Assembly (NCBI GenBank): GCA_022843385.1 | Contig: JALHNT010000003.1 | Span: 62,001 to 126,000 of the forward strand | Reading direction: 5' to 3' | Source: Anaerolineae bacterium | Lineage (GTDB): Bacteria; Chloroflexota; Anaerolineae; Aggregatilineales; Phototrophicaceae | Length of the DNA: 64,000 nt | In this document: piece by piece, positions 1 to 8,024 of the stretch | Layout of the letters: every line of letters begins with the position of its first letter | How positions within the stretch are numbered: the stretch's first letter is position 1 | Notes under the pieces: generated by a model | Told to the model about the DNA's origin: nothing | The model's input: the letters and a program-made list of their open reading frames with translations, nothing else | Database searches by the model: none | Position numbers and translations under genes: made by a program

Positions 1-45
1 TGACAGTGTCAACTGTCTCGTTCTACTATTGTTGACAGTGTCAAC
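1..45. promoter_or_regulatory. Tandem TetR-like operator dyads
   Basis: Two copies of the same inverted repeat lie at 1-11 and 31-45. The second reads GTTGACAGTGTCAAC, with perfect 7-bp arms around one central base; the first has lost its left flank to the window edge. Odd-symmetry dyads of this size are common TetR-family operators, and a TetR gene lies 2.5 kb downstream. The second dyad contains TTGACA, which could be a -35 hexamer, although no well-spaced -10 is visible. It may serve the short-chain dehydrogenase at 221 or a divergent gene left of the window. Operator function is inferred. Confidence 0.55.
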
Positions 46-220
46 CATTAGGGATGGAGTACGATGGGCAGGCAACGAGTGGCAGCGCAACCAGCCGTTT
101 ACGAAGGCTGCCGGGAACAATATCTAACCTGGGTCATGGTCATAGCGGATTCGGATGACAAAAGGCACACGGTTCAAGCGAACTCACTTTCTGGTCGTTT
201 ACTGACAAGGACAAATCGCC

Positions 221-1087
221 ATGCAAGATAAAACAACGGTCATCGTCACGGGTGCAACCAACGGTATCGGCGAAGTCACCGCCTGTGAACTCGCCCGACA
301 GGGTGCCCATGTGGTTCTCATCAGCCGCAGCGCTGACCGCTGTCGCGCTTCTGTCGAAGCGATCCAGAAGGCCACAGGCACAAAACGAGTGGAATACATC
401 GCCGCCGATCTCTCATCATTGGCAGAGACACGCCGGGCTGCTTCAGTTTTCCTAGCCAGACATCAGCGTTTGGATGTGCTGGTCAACAACGCTGGCGCGG
501 TATTCACGAGTTATGCCGCATCGATTGATGGCTATGAGATGACGCTTGCACTCAATCACCTCAACTACTTTCTGCTCACCCACGAACTGCTGCCGGTACT
601 GAAGACGACTGCCGCAGCAACAGGCGACGCGCGAATCATCAATGTGGCATCAGAGGTGCATTTCAGCGTCAAACGACTTGATGTCGATGCACTGCCTACC
701 AGCAAAGAGGCGCGGTTCGGTGGGTACAGCAAATCCAAGCTCATGAATGTCCTCTTCACCTATGAGCTGGCTGAACGGCTGCAAGGCACGGGGATTATGG
801 TGAATACCCTTCATCCGGGAGTAGTCCGCAGCGGATTTGGCAAGAACAATGGGCCGCTGGTGGGCCTCGTATTCAGCGCTATCCAGCGCTTGGCTGGAAT
901 CACGGTTGAGGAAGGCGCAGAAACGACCATTTATCTGGCTTCTTCGCCAGAGGTTAAGGGCATCACAGGCAAATACTTTGACAAGAAGTGGGCGGTGGAG
1001 TCCAGCCCACTCTCTTATGACCACAATCTGCGTCGGCGGTTGTGGGCGGCATCCGAAAAAATGGTGGGACTGACTGCCAGTGTGTAA
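221..1087 (+). CDS. Short-chain dehydrogenase/reductase (SDR), copy 1
   Basis: This 288-residue protein is a classical Rossmann-fold NAD(P)-dependent oxidoreductase. The cofactor motif TGATNGIG is at residues 10-17, NNAG at 89-92, and the catalytic set S144, Y169 and K173 is intact (the last two in YSKSK). Its length and its conserved HPG turn after the active site resemble retinol dehydrogenase/WW-domain-oxidoreductase-like SDRs. The substrate cannot be read from sequence. It is the first gene of a co-directional set with an Fe-S/SCP2 protein and a TetR regulator, and is closely similar to the second SDR at 3563, so the two are probably paralogues acting on related lipid-like or carbonyl substrates. 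Confidence 0.9.
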   Translation: MQDKTTVIVTGATNGIGEVTACELARQGAHVVLISRSADRCRASVEAIQKATGTKRVEYIAADLSSLAETRRAASVFLARHQRLDVLVNNAGAVFTSYAASIDGYEMTLALNHLNYFLLTHELLPVLKTTAAATGDARIINVASEVHFSVKRLDVDALPTSKEARFGGYSKSKLMNVLFTYELAERLQGTGIMVNTLHPGVVRSGFGKNNGPLVGLVFSAIQRLAGITVEEGAETTIYLASSPEVKGITGKYFDKKWAVESSPLSYDHNLRRRLWAASEKMVGLTASV

Positions 1088-1158
1088 GACGGTCAATCAT
1101 CCGGCAAGTCAAGGATCAGTGAGTCATGCTTGTAAATTCAAGATTCAAAGGATAAGTC

Positions 1159-2502
1159 ATGCCAACACTAAATGAACATCCCACCGTCAGGAAGATGACG
1201 GCGCAGGGGTTGTCACGCGAGCAGGAGCCGCCTGTATCGCTGGAGGCCGGATTTCTGCGGGAATTGTTTCTGGAAGCCGGCGCAGACGATGTCGGGTTCG
1301 TCAGCATTGACCGCCCCGAACTGGATGACCAACGCGATGATCTGTTGCGGCTGTTCCCGGCAGTCCGAACAATCATTCCCTATGTGGTGAAGATGAATAA
1401 GGAGCTGACGCGCGCACCATTTCGTTCGATTGCCAACCACGAATTTCACAGCACTGGCGATGAGGTGGACGATGTGGGGCGACACGCAGCAGAACGGTTG
1501 AATAAACAGGGCATTCGCGCTCTGAATCCGCCGGTAGCTTTTCCGATGGAAGCCAACCGCTTCCCAGATGAAAAGACCTGGGTGATTTCGTACAAGCCGA
1601 TTGCGGTGGCTGGTGGATTGGGACACATGGGCATCCACCGCAATGTGATTCATCCACGATTCGGCAATTTCATTCTGTTGGGAGCCGTGTTGGTGGCGGC
1701 AGAGGTCAGCGAACAGCAGCAGCCACTGGACTATAATCCGTGCCTGGAGTGTAAATTATGCGTGGCGGCCTGCCCGGTTGGGGCCATTGGAGCCGACGGC
1801 TGGTTTGACTTCAACGCCTGCTTCACCCACAACTATCGTGAGTTCCTGGGTGGTTTCAGCAGTTGGGTGGATGCACTGACTGACAGCGGCAGCGCTGCCG
1901 CTTATCAGCAGCAGTTCAGCAAGGGCGAAACGGTATCGATGTGGCAAAGCCTGGCTTTTGGACCGAATTATAAGGCGGCCTACTGCATGGCGGTCTGCCC
2001 GGCGGGCGAGGATGTGATATCACCGTATCTGGCGGACAAAAGCGGCTTTCTGCGCGAGGTCGTCAAACCCTTGCAGGAAAAAGAAGAAACCATCTATGTG
2101 ACCAAAGGCTCGGATGCCGAAGCCTATGTCCAGAAGCGGTTTCCACACAAGACCGTCAAGCAAGTCACCAATGGCGCAGGGGTGACGACGATATGTGGCT
2201 TCACCGACAACCTGGTTCACTTTTTCCAGCGCGGCCAATCAGAAGGGCTGAATGCGGTCTATCATTTCATCTTCACGGGCAATACTCCGATCGACATCAC
2301 CGTGACCATTCGCGACAAATGCATTGAAAAGGTCGATGGTTTACAGGGGCAGGCTGACCTGACGATCAGGGCTGATGGCGAAGCCTGGGTGCGTTTCCTC
2401 AACCGCAAGATGACCGGTGTGTTCGCCTTTGTAACCGGCAAAATTCGCGTGCAGGGCGATCCGCGCCTCTTGATCGCCTTCGGTAACTGCTTCCCCTTTT
2501 GA
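1159..2502 (+). CDS. 4Fe-4S protein with C-terminal SCP2 domain
   Basis: This is a 447-residue cytoplasmic protein. The N-terminal part (about 30-190) resembles the QueG/reductive-dehalogenase-like fold. A ferredoxin-type cluster motif follows, with C195, C198, C201 and C205 ending in CP, and a further cysteine pair at C276 and C280 in CMAVCPAG. From about residue 345 to the end it looks like an SCP2 sterol-carrier domain, which usually binds a hydrophobic ligand. This suggests a redox enzyme acting on a lipophilic substrate, but no reaction can be assigned. It lies 71 bp after the first SDR and 39 bp before a TetR gene, so co-transcription is plausible. No signal peptide is seen. Confidence 0.8.
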   Translation: MPTLNEHPTVRKMTAQGLSREQEPPVSLEAGFLRELFLEAGADDVGFVSIDRPELDDQRDDLLRLFPAVRTIIPYVVKMNKELTRAPFRSIANHEFHSTGDEVDDVGRHAAERLNKQGIRALNPPVAFPMEANRFPDEKTWVISYKPIAVAGGLGHMGIHRNVIHPRFGNFILLGAVLVAAEVSEQQQPLDYNPCLECKLCVAACPVGAIGADGWFDFNACFTHNYREFLGGFSSWVDALTDSGSAAAYQQQFSKGETVSMWQSLAFGPNYKAAYCMAVCPAGEDVISPYLADKSGFLREVVKPLQEKEETIYVTKGSDAEAYVQKRFPHKTVKQVTNGAGVTTICGFTDNLVHFFQRGQSEGLNAVYHFIFTGNTPIDITVTIRDKCIEKVDGLQGQADLTIRADGEAWVRFLNRKMTGVFAFVTGKIRVQGDPRLLIAFGNCFPF

Positions 2503-2541
2503 TAGAATAGTGGGATTATCGGCAATACGGCTGAGGCAGAC

Positions 2542-3162
2542 ATGACCCGACTAGAGAAAAGCAGCAATCTCCGTGAAGCCTGCATTCAGGAGGCGCTGGC
2601 GATCATCGAGAGTGAGGGCGTGGAAAGCCTGAGCTTGCGTGAGGTGTCGCGGCGGTTGGGTGTATCGCACCAATCGCCGTACAAACATTTCCCCAGCCGC
2701 GATCATATCCTGGCTGAGATCGTCCGGCGCGCCTTCGAATCATTCGCGCACTTTCTGGATGAGCAGTCACACCAAGGCACAGGCGATGAACTGGCGCAGA
2801 TGGGACGGGCTTATGTCCAGTATGCGCTCACTCATCCGCTGCAATACCGCTTGATGTTCGGCACACCACTGCCGGATCCGACCGAACACCCGGTGATGAT
2901 GGCGAGCGCTCGCCATGCCTTCACCCTGCTGCGCGATGGCATCGCTCGGATGCGACTGGCGCGGGGCGAGAGGGTGTCATCCGATGCGGTCGATCAGGAT
3001 GCGCTGTTCATCTGGGCCGCGCTGCATGGTCTCGCCAGTATCCACCAAACCCACGCCCTGCATACCCTGTCATTGTCGGACGATGTGTTACAGGGGGCGC
3101 TCGACCATACGCTGTACCGCATCGGCATCGGGTTGGGAGTGTCGGTGGATCGCTCATCGTGA
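2542..3162 (+). CDS. TetR/AcrR family transcriptional regulator
   Basis: This 206-residue protein has an N-terminal TetR helix-turn-helix at about residues 12-58; the recognition segment includes SLREVSRRLGVSHQSPYKHF. The C-terminal ligand domain contains the WAALHG signature typical of the TetR_C WHG subgroup. TetR proteins repress nearby genes and release DNA on binding a small hydrophobic ligand. It is flanked by SDR genes and follows the Fe-S/SCP2 gene by 39 bp, so local regulation is likely. The tandem dyads at 1-45 are candidate binding sites. No equally good dyad was seen directly upstream of its own start. Confidence 0.9.
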   Translation: MTRLEKSSNLREACIQEALAIIESEGVESLSLREVSRRLGVSHQSPYKHFPSRDHILAEIVRRAFESFAHFLDEQSHQGTGDELAQMGRAYVQYALTHPLQYRLMFGTPLPDPTEHPVMMASARHAFTLLRDGIARMRLARGERVSSDAVDQDALFIWAALHGLASIHQTHALHTLSLSDDVLQGALDHTLYRIGIGLGVSVDRSS

Positions 3163-3192
3163 TGCGAGTGTGTCAGCTTGGCGTGGCTGTCA

Positions 3193-3201
3193 TGCTATAA
3201 T
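3193..3201 (+). promoter_or_regulatory. Extended -10 promoter element
   Basis: TGCTATAAT provides a perfect -10 hexamer with the TGN extension, 26 bp before the ATG of the small membrane protein. There is no good -35 at the normal distance, which extended -10 promoters can tolerate. Confidence 0.5.
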
Positions 3202-3227
3202 GCGGCGAAAGAAGGGACTTGCTGCCG

Positions 3228-3419
3228 ATGAATGACCAGACTGAACACGACAGGGTATCACGCGAAACACTCCAGCTTGAATCCGATGCCCACTTGCAAC
3301 AGCGACGAGTCACGCTCGTCCTGTTGATTCTCCTGGCCGTCGTCAGCCTTGTGGCGACGATCTTGCTGTTCAACAGCTACCGTCCGCGTTCGCTGGCCTT
3401 GAGCATCCACTGGCGCTGA
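3228..3419 (+). CDS. Small single-span membrane protein
   Basis: This 63-residue protein has a charged N-terminal half (about 1-27) and one hydrophobic helix at about 28-49, followed by a short basic tail. The ATG at 3228 is chosen because GAAGGGA ends 10 bp upstream; a TTG nine bases earlier would sit on the ribosome site. A perfect TATAAT precedes it. I do not recognise a family. The reading frame is supported by start signals and a coherent membrane span only, so it could be a chance frame between the TetR gene and the second SDR. Confidence 0.5.
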   Translation: MNDQTEHDRVSRETLQLESDAHLQQRRVTLVLLILLAVVSLVATILLFNSYRPRSLALSIHWR

Positions 3420-3520
3420 TCCCCTCGCCTGCTTTTCCGCGAATGCCATTGCATCTTTTGCTGCTCCACTCCTCCATGAGAGCTACGTAAGACAATTCAG
3501 GTGGATGTGTGTCCAGTCAC

Positions 3521-3526
3521 TATAAT
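3521..3526 (+). promoter_or_regulatory. Probable -10 box for second SDR
   Basis: A perfect TATAAT lies 36 bp upstream of the ATG at 3563. Transcription would start near 3533, which rules against using the earlier in-frame start at 3509 and supports the later ATG. The -35 is weak. Confidence 0.45.
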
Positions 3527-3562
3527 AGGGCTATGAAACATCAAGTGATGAGGAACGAACTT

Positions 3563-4432
3563 ATGGTATCGATGCAGGGTAAGACGGTGCTGGTGACGGG
3601 CGCGACCAACGGCATTGGCAAGATCACGGCGCTGGAACTGGCGAAGATGGGGGCGCAAGTGGTGGTCGTCGGACGCAACCGCGCCAAGACCGAAGCGACG
3701 GTCAATGAAATCAAGAGCGCCAGCGGCAACCAGCAGGTCGGGATGCTGCTGGGCGATTTGTCGCTGATGGCGGATGTGCGCCGTATCGCCAGCGAGTTCA
3801 AGGCGCAGTATCCCAGGCTGGATGTGCTGTTGAACAATGCCGGTGCCTGGAATCGCGAACGACAGGAGACGAAAGAGGGGTTGGAACTGACCTTCGCCCT
3901 CAACCACATGAGTTACTTCCTGCTGACCGATCTGCTGCTGGACATGCTGAAGGCCAGCGCTCCGGCGCGCATCGTCAATGTGTCTTCAGAAGCCCATCGC
4001 AGCGCCAACACGGTTGATTTTGATGATCTGCAATTGAAACGTAGCTATGGCATGGGCGGGTTCGCTGCCTACGGTCTATCCAAGCTGCTGAATGTGTTGT
4101 TCACCTATGAGCTGGCGCGGCGGCTGAATGGCACAGGTGTGACCGCCAACGTGCTGCATCCGGGGTTTGTGGCGACGGGATTCGGTCACAATAATCAGGG
4201 CTTCCTGATGGGATTATTTGGCTTGTTCCAGCGGATGGCGGCGTTGAAACCGGAGCAGGGCGCGGAGACCAACCTCTACCTGGCGACATCACCCGAAGTG
4301 GACACGGTAACGGGCAAGTATTTCGACAAGTGCAAGGCGGTGGCGTCGTCACCGCTTTCGCATGACGAGGCCATTCAGCGCAAATTGTGGGAAGTCAGCG
4401 AGCAGTTGGCCGGGATGAAGGCGACGGTGTAG
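3563..4432 (+). CDS. Short-chain dehydrogenase/reductase (SDR), copy 2
   Basis: This 289-residue NAD(P)-dependent SDR is a paralogue of the protein at 221. TGATNGIG is at residues 12-19, NNAG at 91-94, a serine pair at 141-142, and Y170 with K174 in YGLSK. The ATG at 3563 is preceded by GATGAGGA and makes the protein match its paralogue in length and N-terminus; earlier in-frame starts lie in or before the -10 box. The substrate is unknown. Its own promoter suggests it is transcribed separately from the first SDR/Fe-S/TetR group, though it may share the same regulator. Confidence 0.9.
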   Translation: MVSMQGKTVLVTGATNGIGKITALELAKMGAQVVVVGRNRAKTEATVNEIKSASGNQQVGMLLGDLSLMADVRRIASEFKAQYPRLDVLLNNAGAWNRERQETKEGLELTFALNHMSYFLLTDLLLDMLKASAPARIVNVSSEAHRSANTVDFDDLQLKRSYGMGGFAAYGLSKLLNVLFTYELARRLNGTGVTANVLHPGFVATGFGHNNQGFLMGLFGLFQRMAALKPEQGAETNLYLATSPEVDTVTGKYFDKCKAVASSPLSHDEAIQRKLWEVSEQLAGMKATV

Positions 4433-4604
4433 CAGGCTGCCCCAATCGTTCAGCTCGGTGTTCCGCCGGGATATAGCCAACTGCGGTCGAGTAAGGGTTG
4501 GAATATCCCGGCACTGTGGTGTACAACAGAACCATGCGCGGAACCGGTACGAAGTGCTGGTTGTTGAGAATAATGAGGACTTTCTTTTGTGAAAGGGGCT
4601 AGTC

Positions 4605-5831
4605 ATGACCCGGACGATTGCCATGATCGGCGCACTCGATACCAAAGGGGCAGAGTTCGCCTTCCTGAAAGCCGAGATCGAGAAGCGCGGCTGCCAGACC
4701 TTGATGATCGACTTCGGCGTGATGGGTGAACCGGCCTTCACCGCCGAGATCAGCCGCGCTCAGGTGGCCGAGATCGGTGGCATGGCGCTGGAGGAACTGG
4801 CGGCGCGGGGGGATCGTGGCGAATCGATGACTGTGATGCAGCGCGGAGCAGCCGAGATCGCCCGGCAGTTGTACACGGAACGGCGCATCGATGGCATCAT
4901 CGGCATGGGCGGGAGTGGCAACACAGTCGTGGCGACGGCGGCGATGCGGGCGCTGCCGGTGGGCTTCCCTAAACTGATGGTCTCGACAGTGGCCGCAGGT
5001 GATGTGAGCGCGTATGTCGGCAGCAGCGACATTACGCTGATGTACTCGGTGGTGGATGTGGCCGGCATCAACCGCATCAGCCGCGTCATTTACACCAACG
5101 CCGCCGGCGCGATTGTCGGCATGGTCTTGGGCGAGGTCACGCCGGGCGAGGATAAGCCGATCATCGCCATGACGATGTTCGGCAACACGACCCGCGCCGT
5201 CAATCATGCCCGCAGTCTGGTTGAAGCAGCGGGATATGAGGTGCTCGTGTTTCATGCCACCGGCAGCGGTGGGCGAACGATGGAGTCACTGATCGAAGCA
5301 GGTCTCATCAGCGGTGTGCTGGACATGACGACGACAGAATGGGCTGATGAACTGCTGGGCGGCGTCCTGAGCGCCGGGCCCAACCGACTCGAAGCCGCGG
5401 CGAAAACCGGCATTCCTCAGGTCGTGGTCCCGGGCTGCATTGATATGTGCAACTTCTGGGCAATGGACACGGTGCCAGAGCAGTACCGCGAGCGCAATCT
5501 CTATGTCTGGAATCCGAATGTGACGCTGATGCGAACGACGCCGGAAGAGAATCAACGGTTGGGCAAAATCTTCGCCGAGAAGCTCAACGAGGCGACTGCG
5601 CCGGTGCAGGTTTTCATCCCCTGGGGCGGTGTGTCCGAGATTGATCAGCCGGGCAAACCATTCTTCTGGCCGGAAGCGCTGGAAGCCTTCGTCTCGACCC
5701 TCAAGACCCATCTACGCGAGGATATTCCGATTGTCGAACTGCCGCAGGACATCAACGATCCAGCCTTCTCCGGCGCAACCGCCGAGGCGCTGTTAAAGCT
5801 GATGCAGCATCATCCGGTGCGGCAACCGTAG
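4605..5831 (+). CDS. UPF0261 (Tm-1-like ATP-binding) protein
   Basis: This 408-residue protein matches the UPF0261 family throughout: it opens with an IGALDTKG segment, has a glycine-rich GMGGSGNT stretch near residue 104, and a conserved VVPGCIDMCNFW block near 274. The family is related to the N-terminal ATP-binding part of plant Tm-1. In bacteria its biochemical role is not established, and it is often found with a TIM-barrel partner that is absent here. GAAAGGGG lies just upstream of the ATG. It heads a tight series with a small membrane protein (start 20 bp after its stop) and a ferritin. Confidence 0.85.
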   Translation: MTRTIAMIGALDTKGAEFAFLKAEIEKRGCQTLMIDFGVMGEPAFTAEISRAQVAEIGGMALEELAARGDRGESMTVMQRGAAEIARQLYTERRIDGIIGMGGSGNTVVATAAMRALPVGFPKLMVSTVAAGDVSAYVGSSDITLMYSVVDVAGINRISRVIYTNAAGAIVGMVLGEVTPGEDKPIIAMTMFGNTTRAVNHARSLVEAAGYEVLVFHATGSGGRTMESLIEAGLISGVLDMTTTEWADELLGGVLSAGPNRLEAAAKTGIPQVVVPGCIDMCNFWAMDTVPEQYRERNLYVWNPNVTLMRTTPEENQRLGKIFAEKLNEATAPVQVFIPWGGVSEIDQPGKPFFWPEALEAFVSTLKTHLREDIPIVELPQDINDPAFSGATAEALLKLMQHHPVRQP

Positions 5832-5850
5832 GTAAATGAGAGAGAACACA

Positions 5851-6192
5851 ATGGCACAATCTGAATCAATCAATGTTGAACACATGGCAGCCGAGGCGCA
5901 GGGCGAACGGGCGCTGACGCTAGGGCTGGTCATTTCCGGCATCCGGTGCAGCCTGCAATACATGATCTTTCCCTTTGTGCTGCCGCTGCTGGGGATCGGC
6001 GATGTGGTGGGGGTGGAGATCAGCCTGCTGCTGAACGCGGTTGCTGCTGTCTCGATCCTCTTCAGCATCCGCCGCTTCTGGCGCATCAACTATCGCCACA
6101 AACTGGCCTACACCGTCGTCGGCCTCACCGCGCTGGTGATCCTGACGGCTTTCACTGTCCTTGATTTGCAGACCATAGGAGTCATCGTATGA
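5851..6192 (+). CDS. Small three-span membrane protein
   Basis: This 113-residue protein has three predicted hydrophobic helices at about residues 24-45, 49-68 and 84-105 after a polar N-terminus. The ATG at 5851 has GAGAGA seven bases upstream; an in-frame ATG at 5836 would overlap that site. I do not recognise a characterised family. Its stop codon overlaps the start of the ferritin gene as ATGA, which implies translational coupling and places it in one operon with UPF0261 and ferritin. Confidence 0.7.
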   Translation: MAQSESINVEHMAAEAQGERALTLGLVISGIRCSLQYMIFPFVLPLLGIGDVVGVEISLLLNAVAAVSILFSIRRFWRINYRHKLAYTVVGLTALVILTAFTVLDLQTIGVIV

Positions 6193-6704
6193 ATGAAAAA
6201 GTGTTGGCGGCGCTGAACAAACAGATCAACATGGAGATGCGCGCATACTATACCTATCTCTCCATGGCGGCTTATTTCGAGTCGGAGGCGCTGTCCGGGT
6301 TCGCCGCCTGGATGCAGCATCATTCCGGCGAAGAGATGATGCACGCCATGAAGATTTATGACTACATCCACGAACGGCGGGGACGGGTGGTGCTGGATGC
6401 GCTGCCATCACCCCAGAATACCTGGGAGTCGCCACTGCGGGCGTTTGAAGATGCGCTGCATCATGAGCAAGCCGTGACGGCTTCGATCAACGCGCTGGTC
6501 GATCTGGCGCGGGCGGAGCGCGACCACGCAACCGATCACTTCCTGCAATGGTATGTCAATGAGCAGGTGGAAGAAGAGGCGGTGGTGGATGCGGCCATCC
6601 AGAAGCTCAAGCGCATTGGCGACTTCGGGCCGGGGTTGTATCTGTTGGATCGCGAGCTGGGCGAAGGCAGCGGCGAATCCGAGGCTGAAGCAGAAGTGGA
6701 CTGA
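6189..6704 (+). CDS. ftnA: Bacterial non-haem ferritin
   Basis: This 171-residue protein has the four-helix ferritin fold of the FtnA type. Ferroxidase-site residues are visible in the MEMRAYYTYLSM helix and in HSGEEMMHAMKIYDYI, with a further glutamate helix near HHEQAVTASI. FtnA oxidises ferrous iron and stores it as a mineral core in a 24-mer in the cytoplasm. The C-terminus is an acidic tail rich in Glu, Gly and Ser. Translation is coupled to the preceding small membrane protein by a 4-bp overlap, a pairing that hints at a link with metal handling at the membrane. Confidence 0.92.
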   Translation: MNEKVLAALNKQINMEMRAYYTYLSMAAYFESEALSGFAAWMQHHSGEEMMHAMKIYDYIHERRGRVVLDALPSPQNTWESPLRAFEDALHHEQAVTASINALVDLARAERDHATDHFLQWYVNEQVEEEAVVDAAIQKLKRIGDFGPGLYLLDRELGEGSGESEAEAEVD

Positions 6705-6729
6705 TACCGCAATCGCGTCGATTGATGTA

Positions 6730-6761
6730 CCATAGGGCGGCTTACCCCTCGTGCCCTATGG
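6730..6761 (+). promoter_or_regulatory. Inverted repeat before MFS gene
   Basis: CCATAGGGC and GCCCTATGG form perfect 9-bp arms around a 14-nt loop, ending 9 bp before the MFS start codon. No U-run follows, so it is not a typical terminator for ferritin. Its 3' foot covers the GGA that would be the ribosome site, so it may be an operator or a structure limiting translation. Confidence 0.45.
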
Positions 6762-6770
6762 AACCATCGT

Positions 6771-7949
6771 ATGGAGCGCCGCCGCCTCAGCATCATCTTC
6801 ATCATCGTCTTCGCCAATTATCTGAGCGCGACGTTGGTGCTGCCGATTCTGCCGCTATATGCCGGGCAGGGATTTGGCGCTGCGCCGGAGGTGGTGACGC
6901 TGCTGGGGGCGTCCTACTTCGCGGCCCAGCTCATCGCCGGGCCGTTTCTGGGGCGTCTGTCGGATAAGCACGGGCGGGTGCCGGTGCTGCTCTTCAGCCA
7001 AGTCGGGACGGTCATCAGTTTTCTCATGCTGCCCTTAGCCCCCAGCCTGGCCTTCCTGTTCGCGGCGCGGATTCTGGATGGCATCACCGGCGGCAATGTC
7101 ATCGTGGCTCAGGCTTACATCACCGACGTCACCCCGCGTGACGAGCGGGTGCGAGCGCTGGGGCTGGTGCATATGGCGTTCGGGCTGGGTTACATCATCG
7201 GCCCGGCGCTGGGTGGTCTGCTGGCACAGTTGGGCGATCAGGCGACCTTTTATGGCGGCGCGTTGATTGCGCTGGTGGCGCTGCTGCTGACGTGGTTCTT
7301 CCTCGACGAGTCATTGACAGCGGACGAACGGCTAACGCGCAGTGAGCAGCAACACCCGCTGCGCCTGGCGGATGTGTTCCAGATACAGCCCCTGCTGCTG
7401 GTGCTGGGGATCGCCTTCGCCGCTCAGTTCTGCCTCTCGATGTTGCAACAAACCTTTTCGCTCTTTGGCGAAGCGGTCATCTTTCGTGGACAGCCGCCGG
7501 AGGACATCCGTCTGGGGGTGGGACTGCTGCTGACTGCCATCGGTGGCGGTCAGTTCATCACTCAAGTCTTCATCATCCAACGGTTGGTGCATCGCTTCAG
7601 TGAGCGGGCGCTCATCCTGATCGGGGCGCTGCTGCGAGCCGGTGGGCTGCTGACCTTGACCGTGTTCACCTCGCCCTGGCTGATCGGCGGGCTGTCGCTG
7701 ATGGGGTTCGCCGTCGGTTCGGGGTTGATGATGCCGTCGCTGCAATCACTGGCGACCAAGAGCGTAAGCGACGACCAACGCGGCAGTGTGCTGGGATTCT
7801 ACAATTCTTCGGTCAGCCTGGGCATCATCATCGGCAGCGCCATCTCTGGACTGTTGTTCGCCCAGCATCCAACGCTTCCATTCCTGCTGGGCGGTCTGAT
7901 CCTGCTGGTGCTGCTGCTGCCGGCCAGCCGCCTGCCGCGTCAGCGTTGA
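6771..7949 (+). CDS. MFS transporter, TetA-like drug exporter group
   Basis: This 392-residue integral membrane protein has about twelve hydrophobic spans. The loop-2/3 signature [18 protein letters not shown] and the segments DGITGGN and [11 protein letters not shown] are typical of the TetA/drug:H+ antiporter branch of the major facilitator superfamily. It probably exports a small molecule by proton exchange; the substrate cannot be predicted. It follows ferritin by 66 bp with a strong inverted repeat between them, so it may be controlled separately from the upstream operon. Confidence 0.88.
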   Translation: MERRRLSIIFIIVFANYLSATLVLPILPLYAGQGFGAAPEVVTLLGASYFAAQLIAGPFLGRLSDKHGRVPVLLFSQVGTVISFLMLPLAPSLAFLFAARILDGITGGNVIVAQAYITDVTPRDERVRALGLVHMAFGLGYIIGPALGGLLAQLGDQATFYGGALIALVALLLTWFFLDESLTADERLTRSEQQHPLRLADVFQIQPLLLVLGIAFAAQFCLSMLQQTFSLFGEAVIFRGQPPEDIRLGVGLLLTAIGGGQFITQVFIIQRLVHRFSERALILIGALLRAGGLLTLTVFTSPWLIGGLSLMGFAVGSGLMMPSLQSLATKSVSDDQRGSVLGFYNSSVSLGIIIGSAISGLLFAQHPTLPFLLGGLILLVLLLPASRLPRQR

Positions 7950-7979
7950 GCAATCGTAGCCCATCCGTTTAGCGCAGGT

Positions 7980-8010
7980 TTGATGCTTCGCGTTATAATC
8001 CATCTATACT
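7980..8010 (+). promoter_or_regulatory. Candidate promoter of large lipoprotein gene
   Basis: TTGATG at 7980-7985 and TATACT at 8005-8010 are separated by 19 bp; a second TATAAT lies inside the spacer at 7994-7999. A GAAAGAGG ribosome site follows. Spacing is long, so assignment is tentative. Confidence 0.35.
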
Positions 8011-8024
8011 GAAAGAGGTGGGTT

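Noticed and set aside
64..230. Open frame of about 55 codons upstream of the first SDR
   Set aside because: No ribosome site, no recognisable family, and it overlaps the SDR start.
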